64,000 nucleotides of DNA from Eretmocerus hayati (Eukaryota; Arthropoda; Insecta; Hymenoptera; Aphelinidae). This document shows positions 23,939 to 35,588 of the stretch, in pieces; the first letter of the stretch is position 1, and the number at the start of each line of letters is the position of its first letter. Below the pieces are notes generated by a model, which was not told the DNA's origin, did not search any database, and was given only the letters and a program-made list of their open reading frames with translations. The DNA lies in assembly GCA_029851415.1 (NCBI GenBank), contig CM056741.1, positions 69,988,282 to 70,052,281 on the forward strand, given 5' to 3'. The position numbers and the translations under genes are program-made.

Positions 23939-25535
23939 ATTTTTTCATTCCGAGAACCCAAAAATTCTATTTAAACGCAGCATTTTTAGGTTAGAGTAAT
24001 GAAAAATATTTTTGACAATAAATAGGCTGTGGGTGAATGAACTTAAACTTGGCAGCGTTTTTGGTGGCCCAGATAGTAAAGATAACGTGCTGTACCTAAT
24101 TTTGTCTGAAATGAGAACATCCAATGCGAGTGATGTTTGGATTCTAATTGATAATGATAAGATTAATGTAGCTCTGAATATTCTCATTGCCTCAGAAATA
24201 TCACCAACGTTAAAAGGAGACCAATCGTACTCTAATTCCTATAGAGACTTCGAAGATATGAAGAGAGATTTGGGCATAGCAAAATGGGATGAATTTCCCA
24301 ATGGGTAAAGTTCCAAATGATATAGCTTATCGATCAGACAGATTTCATGAGTACATTATTGAATTGATCAGTTGTCATGTTCCAGTAGCCAAAAAATTTG
24401 AATCAACATTTATTGTTTTACATCAAATAGGTGACGAACTTTGTAGATTCTCCTAAATTGCTGAACAGAAGCGCTTTCAACACCATGAACTTGAGATTGA
24501 AGAGCAAAGATGAATTTTTCAACGAAAAACCGTACAGGGATTCGGATGAGTTCTCAAATAGAATGGCGAAATTAGCGAATGGCTACATGAGTTAGTATGA
24601 TCGTTTGAAGGATTCATTATCTAAGCTCAAGAAGCTTGCTAGACAGAATATATTCAAATATGAGTCATTCGTTATGAACACTCATGCGATTGTTAACTCC
24701 ATATTACTTCTGTTACTCATTATGATAGTTTTGTTCTCTACTGTAGCTTGCAACTGGCAAGCTTGTGCAAGGCTTATTGCTGTGTATTGAAATGGAATTA
24801 AATGATGGAGAAAGATTGAATGAGTAGACGGCAACCAGAATGGTGGGCGAATACTAGCAATTTCATGGCTTTTTTTGCAACCACTCACCAACGATTGTTG
24901 ATTTATTTAATGTTCCAAAAGAAATATTCCGTATTTTTTATCTCCTCAAGTGGATATCAGTTGAGTTCTGAAAACCATAGAGTCATGCCTGACCCTCCCT
25001 TAAGATTATGAACATCAAATTTCCCTCAAATCCGCGGCTTCTAGTGCCACCACCATAGTTTTTTGGCAGAATTTCTGATATAAAGGTATGAATCAACGAA
25101 GGTAACTCACTCCAAACAAAGCATCGAGATAAATTGAATGGGATGCACACACTTATCTGATATTTTTGATACGAGCGAATGAGAGTCACGTCCGCCAGAA
25201 ACGATCCTTTTGAGGATTCTTGATTTGATAATCACAAATATGATGGAAAAACCGTCATGTGTTTCGGCTGGAAATGGACCATTGATGATAATTCGTCCAC
25301 ACAATCACGAAGGAGTCAACGAAATTACTTATTGATCTTGTTACGGACTCAAATAGCTTAAGTAGGTATATCTGGTGTACGTGCATGAGAGCGGGGCATA
25401 GTCATGTATAATGCGGCCCAAGTCTATGCGTAAGGGCGAGCGAGATGCGTATAGCTGGAATGATGCGCGCGCAACCCCAAGAGTGCAAGATTTCGTCTGC
25501 GAGGGAACGTGCGTTCTACAGGATGCGTATGCGAT
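23939..25535. other. Intergenic, possible gene relic
   Basis: No intact gene. From about 24012 to 24308 one frame is open for 98 codons, with an acidic, non-repetitive composition, and related coding-like stretches follow to about 24680, broken by stops. It could be a decayed gene. The first ATG is at about 24111 and I recognise no domain. Confidence 0.3.
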
Positions 25536-25545
25536 ATAGATATAA

Positions 25546-25583
<38 letters not shown>

Positions 25584-25607
25584 ATATATATATATATAAT
25601 ATATATT

Positions 25608-25637
<30 letters not shown>
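25546..25637. repeat. (TA)n microsatellite
   Basis: About 90 bases of TA dinucleotides with occasional AATAT interruptions. The element at 25638 inserted into its right edge, and TA runs reappear after that element at 26500-26505. Frames encoding Tyr/Ile runs on both strands are translation artefacts. Confidence 0.95.
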
Positions 25638-25638
<1 letters not shown>

Positions 25639-26499
25639 TAGAGTGTCCGTTATTTCCCAAGTTACTCCGATCCTCCGTGCCACCCACCACAACCTACTCA
25701 TTTGTTGAGATATTGCGATAAAAAAATTTTCGTGAACCTAGGTGATGTTTAAGTGCTGTCCCACCTGAAGCGTTCTTGTCTGAATTATGGCCTCGAAACG
25801 AATTTTGATTCAGTAATCAACATTTCTTGCATATGTGCGTGCTTCTATATCCCTGAAAGCACTTTCAATCGGTAGCCAGTACGATTTCCTTCAAAATGAC
25901 CACTTGCTGAAGTCAATTTGATGAAGAAGAACTAGAGTTATGGCTATTTTCGGAACTTGGGAAATTCAAGGTACCAAATCCGTGAAACAAGGTTTCCCTC
26001 AAAGAATCCAAAAAATGCGAATTTTGAGTTGGTCTAATTTAAAGATGTGAATATGTGTTTTTGGTGTATTTTTGAACGTAGAAACAGAATCCGTGCTCAG
26101 TTTTACCTCTAATTGTCAGGATTTTTTACTAGACTCAAAAAACCGACAAAACAAAAAACGGTCGTTTTTAGTCACTTTTATGTTCTTCAGGTGGATGATA
26201 TGCGAATGAGTGGGCTATCTCCGGTTCTACTGTATCAAATTAAAGGAACTTGCACCCGCTATCGATTGAAAACATTATTGAGGACGTAGAAGGGAATGCA
26301 TGCGTGGTAAATGCAAATCATTGACTCAAATTTTTAATTAGAAGGGTACATTTCAAATCAGAAACGCTCTAGGTGGGACAGCACTCAAACTCCACCTAGG
26401 TCCCTGAAATTTTTTTTCTCGCAATATCTCACCAAATGATTAGGGTGTGGGGGGTGGCATAGGTGATCCGGGGAACTTGGGAAATAACGGACACCCTAA
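25638..26499. mobile_element. Mariner-like element, TA target duplication
   Basis: The left end TTAGAGTGTCCGTTATTTCC and the inverted right end (TTAGGGTGTCCGTTATTTCC) match closely, and similarity continues for roughly 250 bases, including the shared block AGTGCTGTCCCACCT. The element sits in TA-repeat DNA with TA at both edges. TTAGG-type termini and TA duplication fit the mariner group. There is no long ORF, so it is nonautonomous. Confidence 0.75.
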
Positions 26500-26505
26500 T
26501 ATATA

Positions 26506-27612
26506 TAGACATACTAGCACAGCACAATCGGTGGCGCAGCGATGAAATTATGTTATGTGCCCATTCTTCTTGCAATATTGTTATGCATTCTTTGATTATT
26601 TGCGATTGAGGTTAATGGACGAATGATAATCTTGAGATGTGATTGGAAGGATTTGATTGATATGGATTGCTGGAACGATCTTGTGGAACGATTTTGTGAA
26701 TTCATTAGACTTGAGCAAAACTTTTTGGTAAAAGACAAAATTTGTCTCTGATTGGAGAACAAAAGATTTGGAGAAATCAACGATGAGGTTATGTTTGAAT
26801 ATAGATAACTCACCAGCCGTATTTGTTGCAACGTTGGAATTCCAAATTGATAGCTTTTCGACAAATTTGAAAGCGTGATTTGCATTGGGTGAATGAATCT
26901 CTCTAAGCCACAATCACCATAACAAACAAGCCTCAAGCCCCAACCCAAAGTCAACAATTTCCGCATAACGAGAATTTCTGGCTCAGGCCCGCCCAGAATT
27001 TTTCTAGCGACGTACTGTTGATTTCAATCCAGGAATTGTTGTATTGAAAATATCTAACGTTGTGAACGTGAGCCTTTTCTTGAAGCAACAATCCCATGGT
27101 AGTCATGTTGTTCCTTTCGGGAGTTGTCCCGTCTGGTATGGAAATATGGTGATTGGAAAAGCACTTGCAGATCATGGAATAAAACAAAGCCATTCAAATC
27201 GTTCAAGCCAGTGTAAGCTTCATCGCACGAGCGTGCGATGCATCTCATTGTTGACTTCTCTGAAATAAGCCCTAGTGAAGGGGCAGCGTATACTCGAGTA
27301 TAGTAAAAAGGCGCGACCTCGAGCGGGCGCGCGGCAGTCATCATCTTCATCTCATAGACGGTGCGTTGTACTTCATTACCTCTAAGCTTAACCTCCATCT
27401 TGGATTCATAATTGATTTGGATCTAATTCGATTTGAGTGTGATATTATTGTTGTAAAATCTCAAATGTCGAGCCATATTATATTCTAAACTTGCACTATA
27501 TTTTTGAATCATTATTTATCACTCCGACCCAGCCCGACCCTAGTTCTATTGTTTACAGATCATGAAGAATCATGATGGGTGAGAATTCAGTTCAGTTGGC
27601 ATTCTAAATGGC
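26506..27612. other. Intergenic, nothing recognised
   Basis: No supported gene. The 137-codon minus frame (26553-26966) and the 114-codon minus frame (27054-27398) show no domain and no flanking splice logic. A short palindrome CATCGCACGAGCGTGCGATG lies near 27221-27240. Confidence 0.4.
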
Positions 27613-27709
27613 TTTTATACGTCCATACGTAGAAACAGCGTGTTTCTAGGCGCCCTCGCTACGCGAGGAGGCCTGGAAACAAGCTGTTTCTGCGTACAGA
27701 CGTATAAAA
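27613..27709. repeat. Hairpin repeat with CTCGCTACGCGAG loop
   Basis: TTTTATACGTCCATACGTAG pairs with TGCGTACAGACGTATAAAA, GAAACAGCGTGTTTC is answered by GAAACAAGCTGTTTC, and the centre CTCGCTACGCGAG is palindromic. The following CGTAATGTACTATCTC is a diverged version of the tail beside the other hairpins. Confidence 0.75.
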
Positions 27710-28060
27710 CTGCATACGCGTCTCGTGCGAAAACATTTTTCCAGCACTCGACGCGTAATGTACTATCTCAAGGAAGGAAGAGATTTTACCATCTTAAGGC
27801 GCAGGAAAAAATCTTACTGGGAATGGTCAAATAAGATTTGGACCCTACATGGTATTTCTTCACCAATATACTAGAAGTGAGTGTATTATCTCGTTGTGCT
27901 CTTACTTTCAACGCAACTTAAGGGAGGATTTTATTATAAAATGAGTTTTTTTATTGACGCATTTTCAACCTCTTTTCAAGATTATTTCGCTGGACCTACA
28001 GTTCAAGGTTGGTTCCAAACCACCGAAGCCACCGGACGGCACTTATGAAAATTCACATTG

Positions 28061-28131
28061 TTGCCGGCCGAGATTCGAACCCCAACCTCCTGCGTCGAGG
28101 ACAAGGACTTTATCCACGAGGCCGCGGCGGC
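28061..28131 (-). ncRNA. tRNA-derived SINE head
   Basis: On the minus strand a tRNA-like segment reads from GCCGCCGCGGCCTCGTGG (box A region) through a box B-like GGTTCGAATC to CGGCCGGCAA. The anticodon arm pairs only partly, so a working tRNA is unlikely. Sequence continuing left to about 27950 (including GGTGGCTTCGGTGGTTTGG) is probably the SINE body. Pol III promoter boxes are seen; SINE status is inferred. Confidence 0.5.
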
Positions 28132-28900
28132 TTCAAAAATGAGAGTTAGTACGATTTCCCATTCCGTTTTTAGAATTGATATTCATTCATCTATGTGATG
28201 TTTCATTCGCACGGGAAGATATCTTTTTTGAGGATATAAAAGAGTCTGACCGACCACATTCAATCTTGATCACTGAAATAAGATTGTCCAAAGGAAAGTT
28301 GCAAAGTGCTTCAAATAAGTCAAATATCTGGCTATCGAAGAATGACGGATTCTCCAATAAGCGTGGAATAATTCCGCACAGATCACTTCCTGACAAAGAC
28401 AGCATCGGAATAAACCTTCGACTCGTCGAATACTGTATTTTCTGTCCATGTCTGACCATACGCACGTTGTACTACTGAAATGTTTGCTCAAAGGCCTTGG
28501 CCCGCGGGCAATCCTCGCGGGCTCCATGAAACTTGGTCATATTCAATACCATTGAACAGCTGAGAATATATGACAGTGCTTCGAACATTAGATAAAACCG
28601 CTCGATTGGAATTGAAACTTCGGGGCGTGAGCTAAATTTCCTGCGCTCAAAAGCAACGCAGTTTATTCGACCTCTTTTGTCTTGAACACGGTAAACGGAA
28701 GTGACGAATTACCGTCTATTGAAGAACACTACTCTCCGATCATGCTCAATCCATCCTTCCTCATTGACGAGCCGAAGATCAACCGCGCGAGTGCAGCGAG
28801 GGTTCGAGGGATGATGGATCGGCCTCGTCAGGCTTCATACCGTCGACGCTCGGCCCTTTATGAATTTCAGATGATCGGATGAGAAAGATTCCGTAGCGCA
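28132..28900. other. Intergenic, nothing recognised
   Basis: No supported gene. Overlapping 85-100-codon frames on both strands at 28176-28527 are mirror by-products without motifs. Confidence 0.35.
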
Positions 28901-28930
28901 GCGTGTAAAAATCCCGGGCGATTAGTCTCC

Positions 28931-29500
28931 ATGAGAGGGGATAATTCTTTATCGGGGGTGAAAGATTATTCAACGGCGTGTCCAGCGGGATCAAGCATCG
29001 CCCCCACCCCCTTAGCGTACTCTCTCCAGTCCTCGTCTCCCTCACTCCTTTCACGCCGAGCACTGGCACTCGTTCCCGTGGGTGCGCTTGTCCTCTCTTT
29101 CGTTTCGTATGGCTCAGTCGGCTTTTGCGGCACTACATTTCGAGAGAGAGAAAAGTGTACAGAGAGCAGCAGCAGGGGGTTGAACATTACCCCGCTCACG
29201 GCGAAGCCAGCTCCCACCAGAGCCTGCTGCGCTGTTATACCGCCCTCTGTCTTGCTCTCTTTCTTTGCGCCGCTCTCGGTACGGCCGTCTGCGTCGTCGT
29301 CGACGTCGTCGTCGTATTCGGCGCCGCCGGCGATACATTGCGATACACGCAGCTCTTTCTCCCGCCACCCGGCGCTGCTGCAGCTGCAGCTCGCCCACGA
29401 CCGGTGGCTGTGAATCTCGTGGTAGTCGAGCCCGGCTCCTGGATCGGTGTGCCCTGCCTCTCCCCCAGTTAGTAGTACTTGACTCTTCCCTATACTCGTC
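28931..29500. promoter_or_regulatory. GC-rich island, no gene assigned
   Basis: A G+C- and CpG-rich block with CGTCGTCGTC triplets (about 29291-29320), CTGCTGCAGCTGCAG and CTCTCT runs. Frames of 160-197 codons are open on both strands at once and give poly-Arg or Val/Ala-rich low-complexity translations, so they reflect lack of stop codons rather than coding. Such islands often mark promoters or untranslated first exons in insects. Here it could serve the + strand gene at 32 kb, but no splice or initiator signal ties it down. Confidence 0.3.
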
Positions 29501-31150
29501 CTGGTCTCGTATTTCTATTGTGTTTTTAGAGACACTCGGGAGCGAGGCTCTGTTTTTACTGCAGCTCGCAGGAGGCACTCGAGCAAGCAACCGGGTGCTT
29601 GAAAACGCGCGGACCCGCTGGTGCAGTATGGATTCGAGAATCCCAATATATCGCGTGAGAAATTCGGTTAATTCTGAATGAAAAGGTGGTGCTTTGAGAA
29701 CGTTCATTAGTGGCCGCTGTGCAATACCGAGAAATTGGCCGAAAACGCGGGCGACGACAGTGACATTCTGGGAAATATTAAACTACTGAGGAGCATTATT
29801 GTAGGTGAACATCGTTGGGAAATCCAAAAATTCAAGCAAAAGCGAATTTCCAGTTTCCATTCAAAATGTCAAAACTGCTCGGAGCGATTGTGCGATATAG
29901 CCTCCGGGGAGCGGCCCGACGCAATTGACAAGTTAATCGCTTTCCTGAAATTCAACGCATATCTCGATTACACATCTCCGAGCCCCGGTCACCCTTGTCA
30001 ATTTGCTTCTGATCCCTTATCTCGCCCTCTCTGTCCCTGCCTGCGCCGCTCTCCACCACCGGACAGGGCCAATATCACGTTCCGTTGTTTTGCGGACGCA
30101 TCGTGTTTTATGTACATTAGATTTCGATCAAATTCACGTCGGACACCTCGGATGTAGAGTTTTGAATTGATACTCATGTTTGCAGAAGGGATATGGGGTA
30201 CTTCGAATGAAGCAAATATCCCCTGCTACTCCAGAAGCTCAGAAAATTCCCAAGAACTTGTAATTCGAAATCAAAAATTTGATGAGAATTTAAAGTGACT
30301 AAGTAATGCACAAAAGTGGCATCTATCTCAATCCGATGGTAGTTATCCCCACACTATGAAGTATATTGTTCTGAATTACTGCACGAGTTGCTAAAGGAAG
30401 TGTATCAATGCGCCTCGAATGACAAGTTGGTAAAGTTCACAAGCTGAACCAGGAAGAGAAGAAGTGAAAGAAACAACTTTTCCTCGCTCTTGAAACTCTA
30501 TAAGAAAACATGTTCACAAGGAGCTATCTCTCGAAAGAGAGTTTGAGTGAGGACACTCTGGCATTCTGTTGACCGAGTACGATACCGCAGCCGTTTCATC
30601 GCCCAAACTCGAGCGAGCACGATGAAAATAATCATCTGAAGTTTTGCCACGAGATACTCCACAGAAGCGAGAGAGAGAAAGAGGCTGGGGAGAATTATGA
30701 CTGCAGCCAGTCGGTGAGGCACGAAAAAATGCAACTCCCCGCAATAGGCGCTGAAAAGGATCGCAAGCTTGAACTTGAAACGGGGTAGGCAAAAGTTGTG
30801 GGATTCTCGATACTTGGAATCGGTAAGGGCGCTCAAGAGGAGTCCTTCTCTCAGTGGGGTAGTCACAAAGACAGCTGGTATAAACCGAAGAGCCAAGTCC
30901 ACGTGAAGAGATGCGCCAAATCTGAAAAGCCGAGCGCATTTCCGCAGCTTTTCGCGCTCGCACACAAGTAGAGGGGCAGGCAAACCACGCGCAAGCTATA
31001 GCCCGCCACGGCCAACCCCGCCAACCGACACAACCCCTACACAAAACAAGCCAACAGGCGGCAGTAGTAGTAGCAGCAGCAGTAGCAACAGAAGCAGTGG
31101 CAGGCAGGCATCCCCTCCTCTTGTCTCTTTCTCTCTCGCTCTGCCTCGCA
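29501..31150. other. Intergenic; GC-rich towards 31 kb
   Basis: No supported gene. A 214-codon minus frame (30514-31158) and a 161-codon minus frame (30498-30983) overlap and give Cys/Arg/Ser-rich translations with no domain. CAGCAG/TAGCAG repeats at about 31055-31095 lead into the possible promoter. Confidence 0.35.
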
Positions 31151-31169
31151 AAACGCACAACAGCTAGAG

Positions 31170-31220
31170 CGGAAGTGCTAGTCAGTCGCCGAGCGACCTT
31201 TCAGCATTGTGGGACAGCGT
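31170..31220 (+). promoter_or_regulatory. Possible initiator promoter of 32-kb gene
   Basis: TCAGTC at 31182-31187 matches the insect initiator consensus, with A at 31184 as candidate start. GGACA at 31212-31216 resembles a downstream promoter element but is one base off the ideal spacing. There is no TATA box. It lies 0.85 kb upstream of the open exon in the same orientation. Weak single-motif evidence. Confidence 0.25.
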
Positions 31221-32028
31221 CGCAAGCTCGTTTCTTCCGAGCTTTCAGATATTCCGGCGTTGTGCAAGTTGCATCGACATCGCGCCACAGCAAGCTTGAG
31301 GACTTGAGTTTGTTGGTCCCGTACGAACGCCGGTGTGGTCCTTCCCACGTGCCTCGCTGAATGCTAGAATTGGTGTTGAGTGAAATTACTCTGAGCGTTA
31401 TTTCACTCTGGTGAAGTACCGCATTGCGATTTCGGGACCGGTCGAGAGTGTGACATTACAGTTGTTAGGTCCAATTACTTTTTCAACTTCTCGGGGTGAA
31501 AAAGATCTGATAGCGAACAGTATCGAGATCTAGTAGAAACTTTCATATTCCAAGAATATACCTCACGGAAGAAAGAAAGTGCTAAGTGGTGTAAAAGTGA
31601 ATGTTTTCCTGAGCTCTAGCAAAGTGTGAGTTAAAAGCGAGTTACAGTGACAAATTTCGGCATCGAGAAGGTCCAAAGAATCAAGAATATTCCTTTCTGA
31701 AATCACAAAATAGTGGCAGATTTTTACGATGCGAAGACAAAGAGTTTGATTCACCTTCCAATCGCGAGTGACAACTTCGTCGACATTGATGAAAAAAACC
31801 CACTCAATAAGACACAACTTCAAACTCTGGAAGAAATTACGATGATCACGCGTCGTTCATCCATTGAAGATTGAAAGAACAAGTGCTGGCTATGTTATAA
31901 TGAATGAGAATTTTTCCCTTGACAAACTGCGGGACCAGTAACGAACAAGTTTATTACTTAGTTGTGGTTCTGCGTTAGCGATTCCGATATCGAGTTGATG
32001 AACTTTCCCAGCCATGATCGAATTTTAA
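31221..32028. other. Possible 5' untranslated region
   Basis: No ORF of note. If transcription starts near 31184, this would be 5' leader or contain a small leader intron. The last in-frame stop before the open exon is TAA at 32026-32028. A short inverted repeat (GAGTGAAAT...ATTTCACTC) lies near 31377-31407. Confidence 0.3.
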
Positions 32029-32975
32029 GCTGAGCTTCAAATTCAACACTTCTGCCGCAACTTCCAAAGCAATTGCCGACTCGATCCTGATTTTCCACCG
32101 TACCGGCCACATTGGACTCGATCTCGTACTTGCGCAACCTCAATACCACTACGGTATCCAATCTCCAGCCACCCCGCAGCACAGTTCAACAAATTTTTGA
32201 CATCACCATCAATCGTCGTCAGTCAAGGGACGAAAATTTTGCCGATTAACCGAGCGAACGATCCAGAAGGCGGCAAGATCCCGTCGGTACGCAGTAGTAG
32301 CAGCAGCAGCAATAACGTCGGCGTCGGCGAGCTCAAGGAGTCCGGCCAGGTCAGGACCGTGGTCCGAGGCCCCATAATAATCGATGCTCGAACTCTGAAC
32401 AGCCACCCGACCATCCTCTCGCAGGCGTCCGACCAGCTGCACCACCACCACCACCACCATCATCATCACCACCTGGACCACGGCCAGGAAGCGAGTGACG
32501 ACTCGGGTGACGGAAGCGTTGCCGGGCATTGGTGCCGGTCGTGCGGCCACGGCAAAAGCGCACTCGTTGGGGTGGCCGGTGCGGTGCCGCCGGTCGCGTC
32601 ACTGAGCAGCTCAAAGAGATCGGGTCCCGGATCGGCCCGATCAGCGGTGTGCCTGCTTGGGCTGTACCCGGGCTCGAGCTGTCCTCCGGGGGCTGCAGCG
32701 CCTCACGTGTCCCCGAGCGTTCCGCTTCTACACGGAATCGGTGGCTATCACCGCCAACAGCAGCAGCAGCAGTCGATCGGCGGGGCAGCGAGCGGGCCCA
32801 GCTGCCGCAGCTGCTGCTGTCACCATCATCGGCAACCACAACCGACCACCGCGGTCCAGCTTACCAGCCAGCGGGGCGGCATCTCGCTGAGGGTTGCGAG
32901 GGTGGCGTCCACCCCCTCGGCCCGAGCTGCTCCCTACGCCCACTCCCAGCATCAGGCCCCGCCACCGGAGTGCAG
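32029..32975 (+). CDS. Exon of His/Ser/Gln-rich regulatory protein (partial)
   Basis: The frame is open from 32029 to a strong donor, CAG|GTACGTAC, at 32975/32976, about 315 codons, and it contains no ATG. Translation must start in an upstream exon, with an acceptor such as CCAATCTCCAG before 32170, or at a non-AUG codon; the true left edge is unknown. The protein has a Ser run (six codons near 32295), an 11-His run at 32440-32472, a Cys/His cluster (HWCRSCGHG), a Gln run near 32754 and a second Cys/His cluster (CRSCCCHHH). His and Ser runs use mixed CAC/CAT and AGT/AGC codons, which indicates selection on protein rather than a DNA triplet repeat. Alternative frames here are also open because the DNA is GC-rich. 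It ends two bases into a codon, exactly the phase needed by the exon at 49864. No domain was recognised; disordered nuclear regulator is inferred. Confidence 0.6.
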
Positions 32976-34174
32976 GTACGTACCGCCCTGCTTTCGAGTA
33001 TACTTTGTACTTGGGTAGTCTCTCAAATCTTCAACCAGATGAAAAATTTGGCGGGATTAGTCCAAGGGGAGTATTAGTGTTTCTGAGAGAATGTTTCCCA
33101 TGGGGACTCCGGGAAATCAGTTGCCATTCGTGTCATTCGGTGATCCAAACTTACTCTTCACTTGTTCCCAAACGCGGTCAATCGGGCACAGAAAGAGCCA
33201 GAGTGGTCTGGCATCGACTTCGTTCATACTTTGAAGTTGAAATGACAACCGTTTACATCATTGTATCAGCTTCTACAGGTGCCGCAAAGGCTTCCGGCAT
33301 TAACCTTCAACAATATATTTCAGGAGCTCTCGAATCAAATCTTGTCCGGATCAAAACTCCCCATTCGCACCATTCTCGTCAGCCATCGATCAATCTCAAG
33401 CTGGGTTCTGAGAGCTGATAGGCACTCTGATAAAATAGCACTGGTCCCGTCAAAGTACTCTGGAAGTACCGCAGAAGTCCTGCGAAGATACCTCTTGCGC
33501 CCAGCTTAAACGATCGGTGGATAGCGATGACGTATGTGGCTCCGCTGCATTGCTATTTCTCGTGCTGATATATCTCTGTCCCAAAAATTGATAACTTATT
33601 CCAGCAACAGTCTGAGGAAACAGATCGTTCTTCACAAACCCCACGCACATACGAGTATAACGATTTTCTTGATTCAAAAAGAGGTCCCACACTCTGAGTA
33701 CACTTTTGATTCAAGAGAAGTTGGCCGATTCTCGTTCTGGTCTCAAGTACTGAGTCTTGAAGGGTATATAGCGATTCGAAAAAAAGTATGTTCCTAGGAA
33801 AAATGCGCTCTTTGCACTTCCAAAATCGATAGTTTAGAATTACCCCTACGTAGGATCTGTCTCGTGTAATGACTTTGAGTCTTTTCGTGAGGTAAAATTC
33901 GATTGATTGATACATTAGCCTCTTATTGAACAAACCGACATTCATTTGAGTAAGTGGTTATACTCGCATTCGCTCGCAGATTCGTCTAAAACTTTTAGAT
34001 GGTTCCTGTTCAACGCCTAAATATGGTATCCAAAACCGTAGACTCTATCAGCAAAGCGTTCCCCAGCTCTGACCTGCACTTGTTTGATTATTTTTTCCTT
34101 TGGTGAAGAAACCGATGGAAAAGAGGTTAGTCAGTCTGACGCATTCGAGCCCGTGAGTACAACGTGTCCATGTA
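32976..34174. other. Intronic, nothing recognised
   Basis: No repeats or genes recognised. Several overlapping frames of 80-180 codons at 32900-33450 run over the exon edge and are read-through of GC-rich sequence. Confidence 0.4.
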
Positions 34175-34338
34175 CACTCGGGAACAAGGTGAACTGCAAT
34201 AGCTGTTACGGCCAGTGACCATTGGAGATCTGTCGTCTCCCTCGCACTCATGAGATAAGCCATTAGGTGCGAGTGAGACGAGAGATCTCGAATGGCCGCT
34301 GACCGTCATCCCATTGCAGTTCACCTTGTACCCGAGTG
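34175..34338. mobile_element. 164-bp hairpin MITE, TA duplication
   Basis: CACTCGGGAACAAGGTGAAC at the left pairs with GTTCACCTTGTACCCGAGTG at the right. The arms stay alignable to the centre (CCTCGCAC ... GTGCGAG). TA lies at both edges (34173-34174 and 34339-34340). A compact nonautonomous Tc1/mariner- or similar TA-targeting element. Confidence 0.75.
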
Positions 34339-34340
34339 TA

Positions 34341-35588
34341 TAAACAAAACATACGATTTCGATAACTTGAAATAGGAGAAGAGGTTGATTGTTTCGTATA
34401 GGATCCCTTGACTTGAGAAAAAAATTGTTTTAAATTGAGAAGAACTATTCTGAATATTCTATTGCGGAGATCGCGGGCGCTCGCAATCACCTTGCGCCCA
34501 AACTTTACGAACTAAAGAGCTTGCACTCAGAGATTTGTGGTAATACAATAAAAACATCCGGATGAGAAATTCATTACTCTGGATAAATTGTCGGTCAATG
34601 AATGAGTCATCGCTCAACGGCACTAGCGTGGGTATGTACAATGCACCAACCAAGCCTATGTATAGTTATTACAAGTGTAACTGAGATTGTTGAAATCATT
34701 TATGAAATTCAGAGACTGTCTAGGGTGACGTGTGAAATATTTCGATTTTCACCGGAATGATAACGAAAGTGTGTAGTTGTGGTGGAGATTATATCTTACA
34801 TTTGTATCTCCAACTCTTCAGTGTAAACGTTCGCACCTGTGCGGCCTTTTTGGTACTTGTAACGAAAAATTTCGATATTTCAACCTACTGATGGTGAGCC
34901 CGTTTTTGAAATCATGAGTTCCACACATACAAATTATTTTCTCTCGAATTTTCTGTAGATTGAATCTTGAAGTATTTTGGAGAGATATCAAGAGGTTCTG
35001 ATGAAAAAAGTCAGAAACGAATCTAAAAGTCAACTGGCCAGCCGTTGAGTCAAAACCGTATGCAAATTCGTTGAGTACTCAAAATCTACCCATCTCTCAA
35101 AGATGCATCTTAATTGGTTGGAGTAATAGGAATCGATTGAGATGCAGCTTTTGGAGATAGGTAGACAATAAAAAATCATTAAAGTTACTCAAGGCTAGCG
35201 TTATTGCCGCACTCGCTACCGCTCCTTCGGCTTGTGAATGTTCTTGATAAGCCATAGGCACCAGAAATGCTTTTATAGTTCAATAATAATAAATGTAAAA
35301 TAATGATTGCTGATCATTTCAAGGTGTCTAAAAAAAGTTTCTAAAATAGTCCGCAAAATTGGTATTGTGTTAAATTATACTGGCTAATGGTGGAGATATA
35401 ACTTCAAGTAAGCAACAATGAATATTGAGGAATTCCTCAATAGTTTTTTTTCAATTAACTGAGCTGGTATATCTCTGTTCAGTCGATTAGGCTGAAAAAC
35501 TTCCGTTGCATGGCGTTATATCTAAAGAGTTAATCGAAGCGAGGTCAATTCAAATCATTGTGCATTGTGCATAAGTTATGACCTTTGA
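34341..35588. other. Intronic, nothing recognised
   Basis: AT-rich sequence without recognisable features; no supported gene. Confidence 0.4.

Noticed and set aside
24012..24308. 98-codon acidic open frame
   Set aside because: Opens at TTG, first ATG late, followed by stops; at best a gene relic.
25546..25708. Tyr/Ile-rich frames on both strands
   Set aside because: Direct translation of the TA microsatellite.
29114..29707. 197-codon minus-strand open frame, Arg-rich
   Set aside because: The poly-Arg tract is the translation of a CGTCGT triplet repeat, several other frames are open at the same place, and there is no domain or splice context.
30498..31158. Overlapping 161- and 214-codon minus-strand frames
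   Set aside because: Cys/Arg/Ser-rich translation of GC-rich DNA with no motif; two frames on the same strand are open together.
32209..33418. Other long frames overlapping the 32-kb exon (both strands)
   Set aside because: The frame used for the exon has mixed-codon His/Ser runs and agrees in phase with the downstream exon; the others translate the same repeats as Val, Gly or Pro runs and run past the donor.
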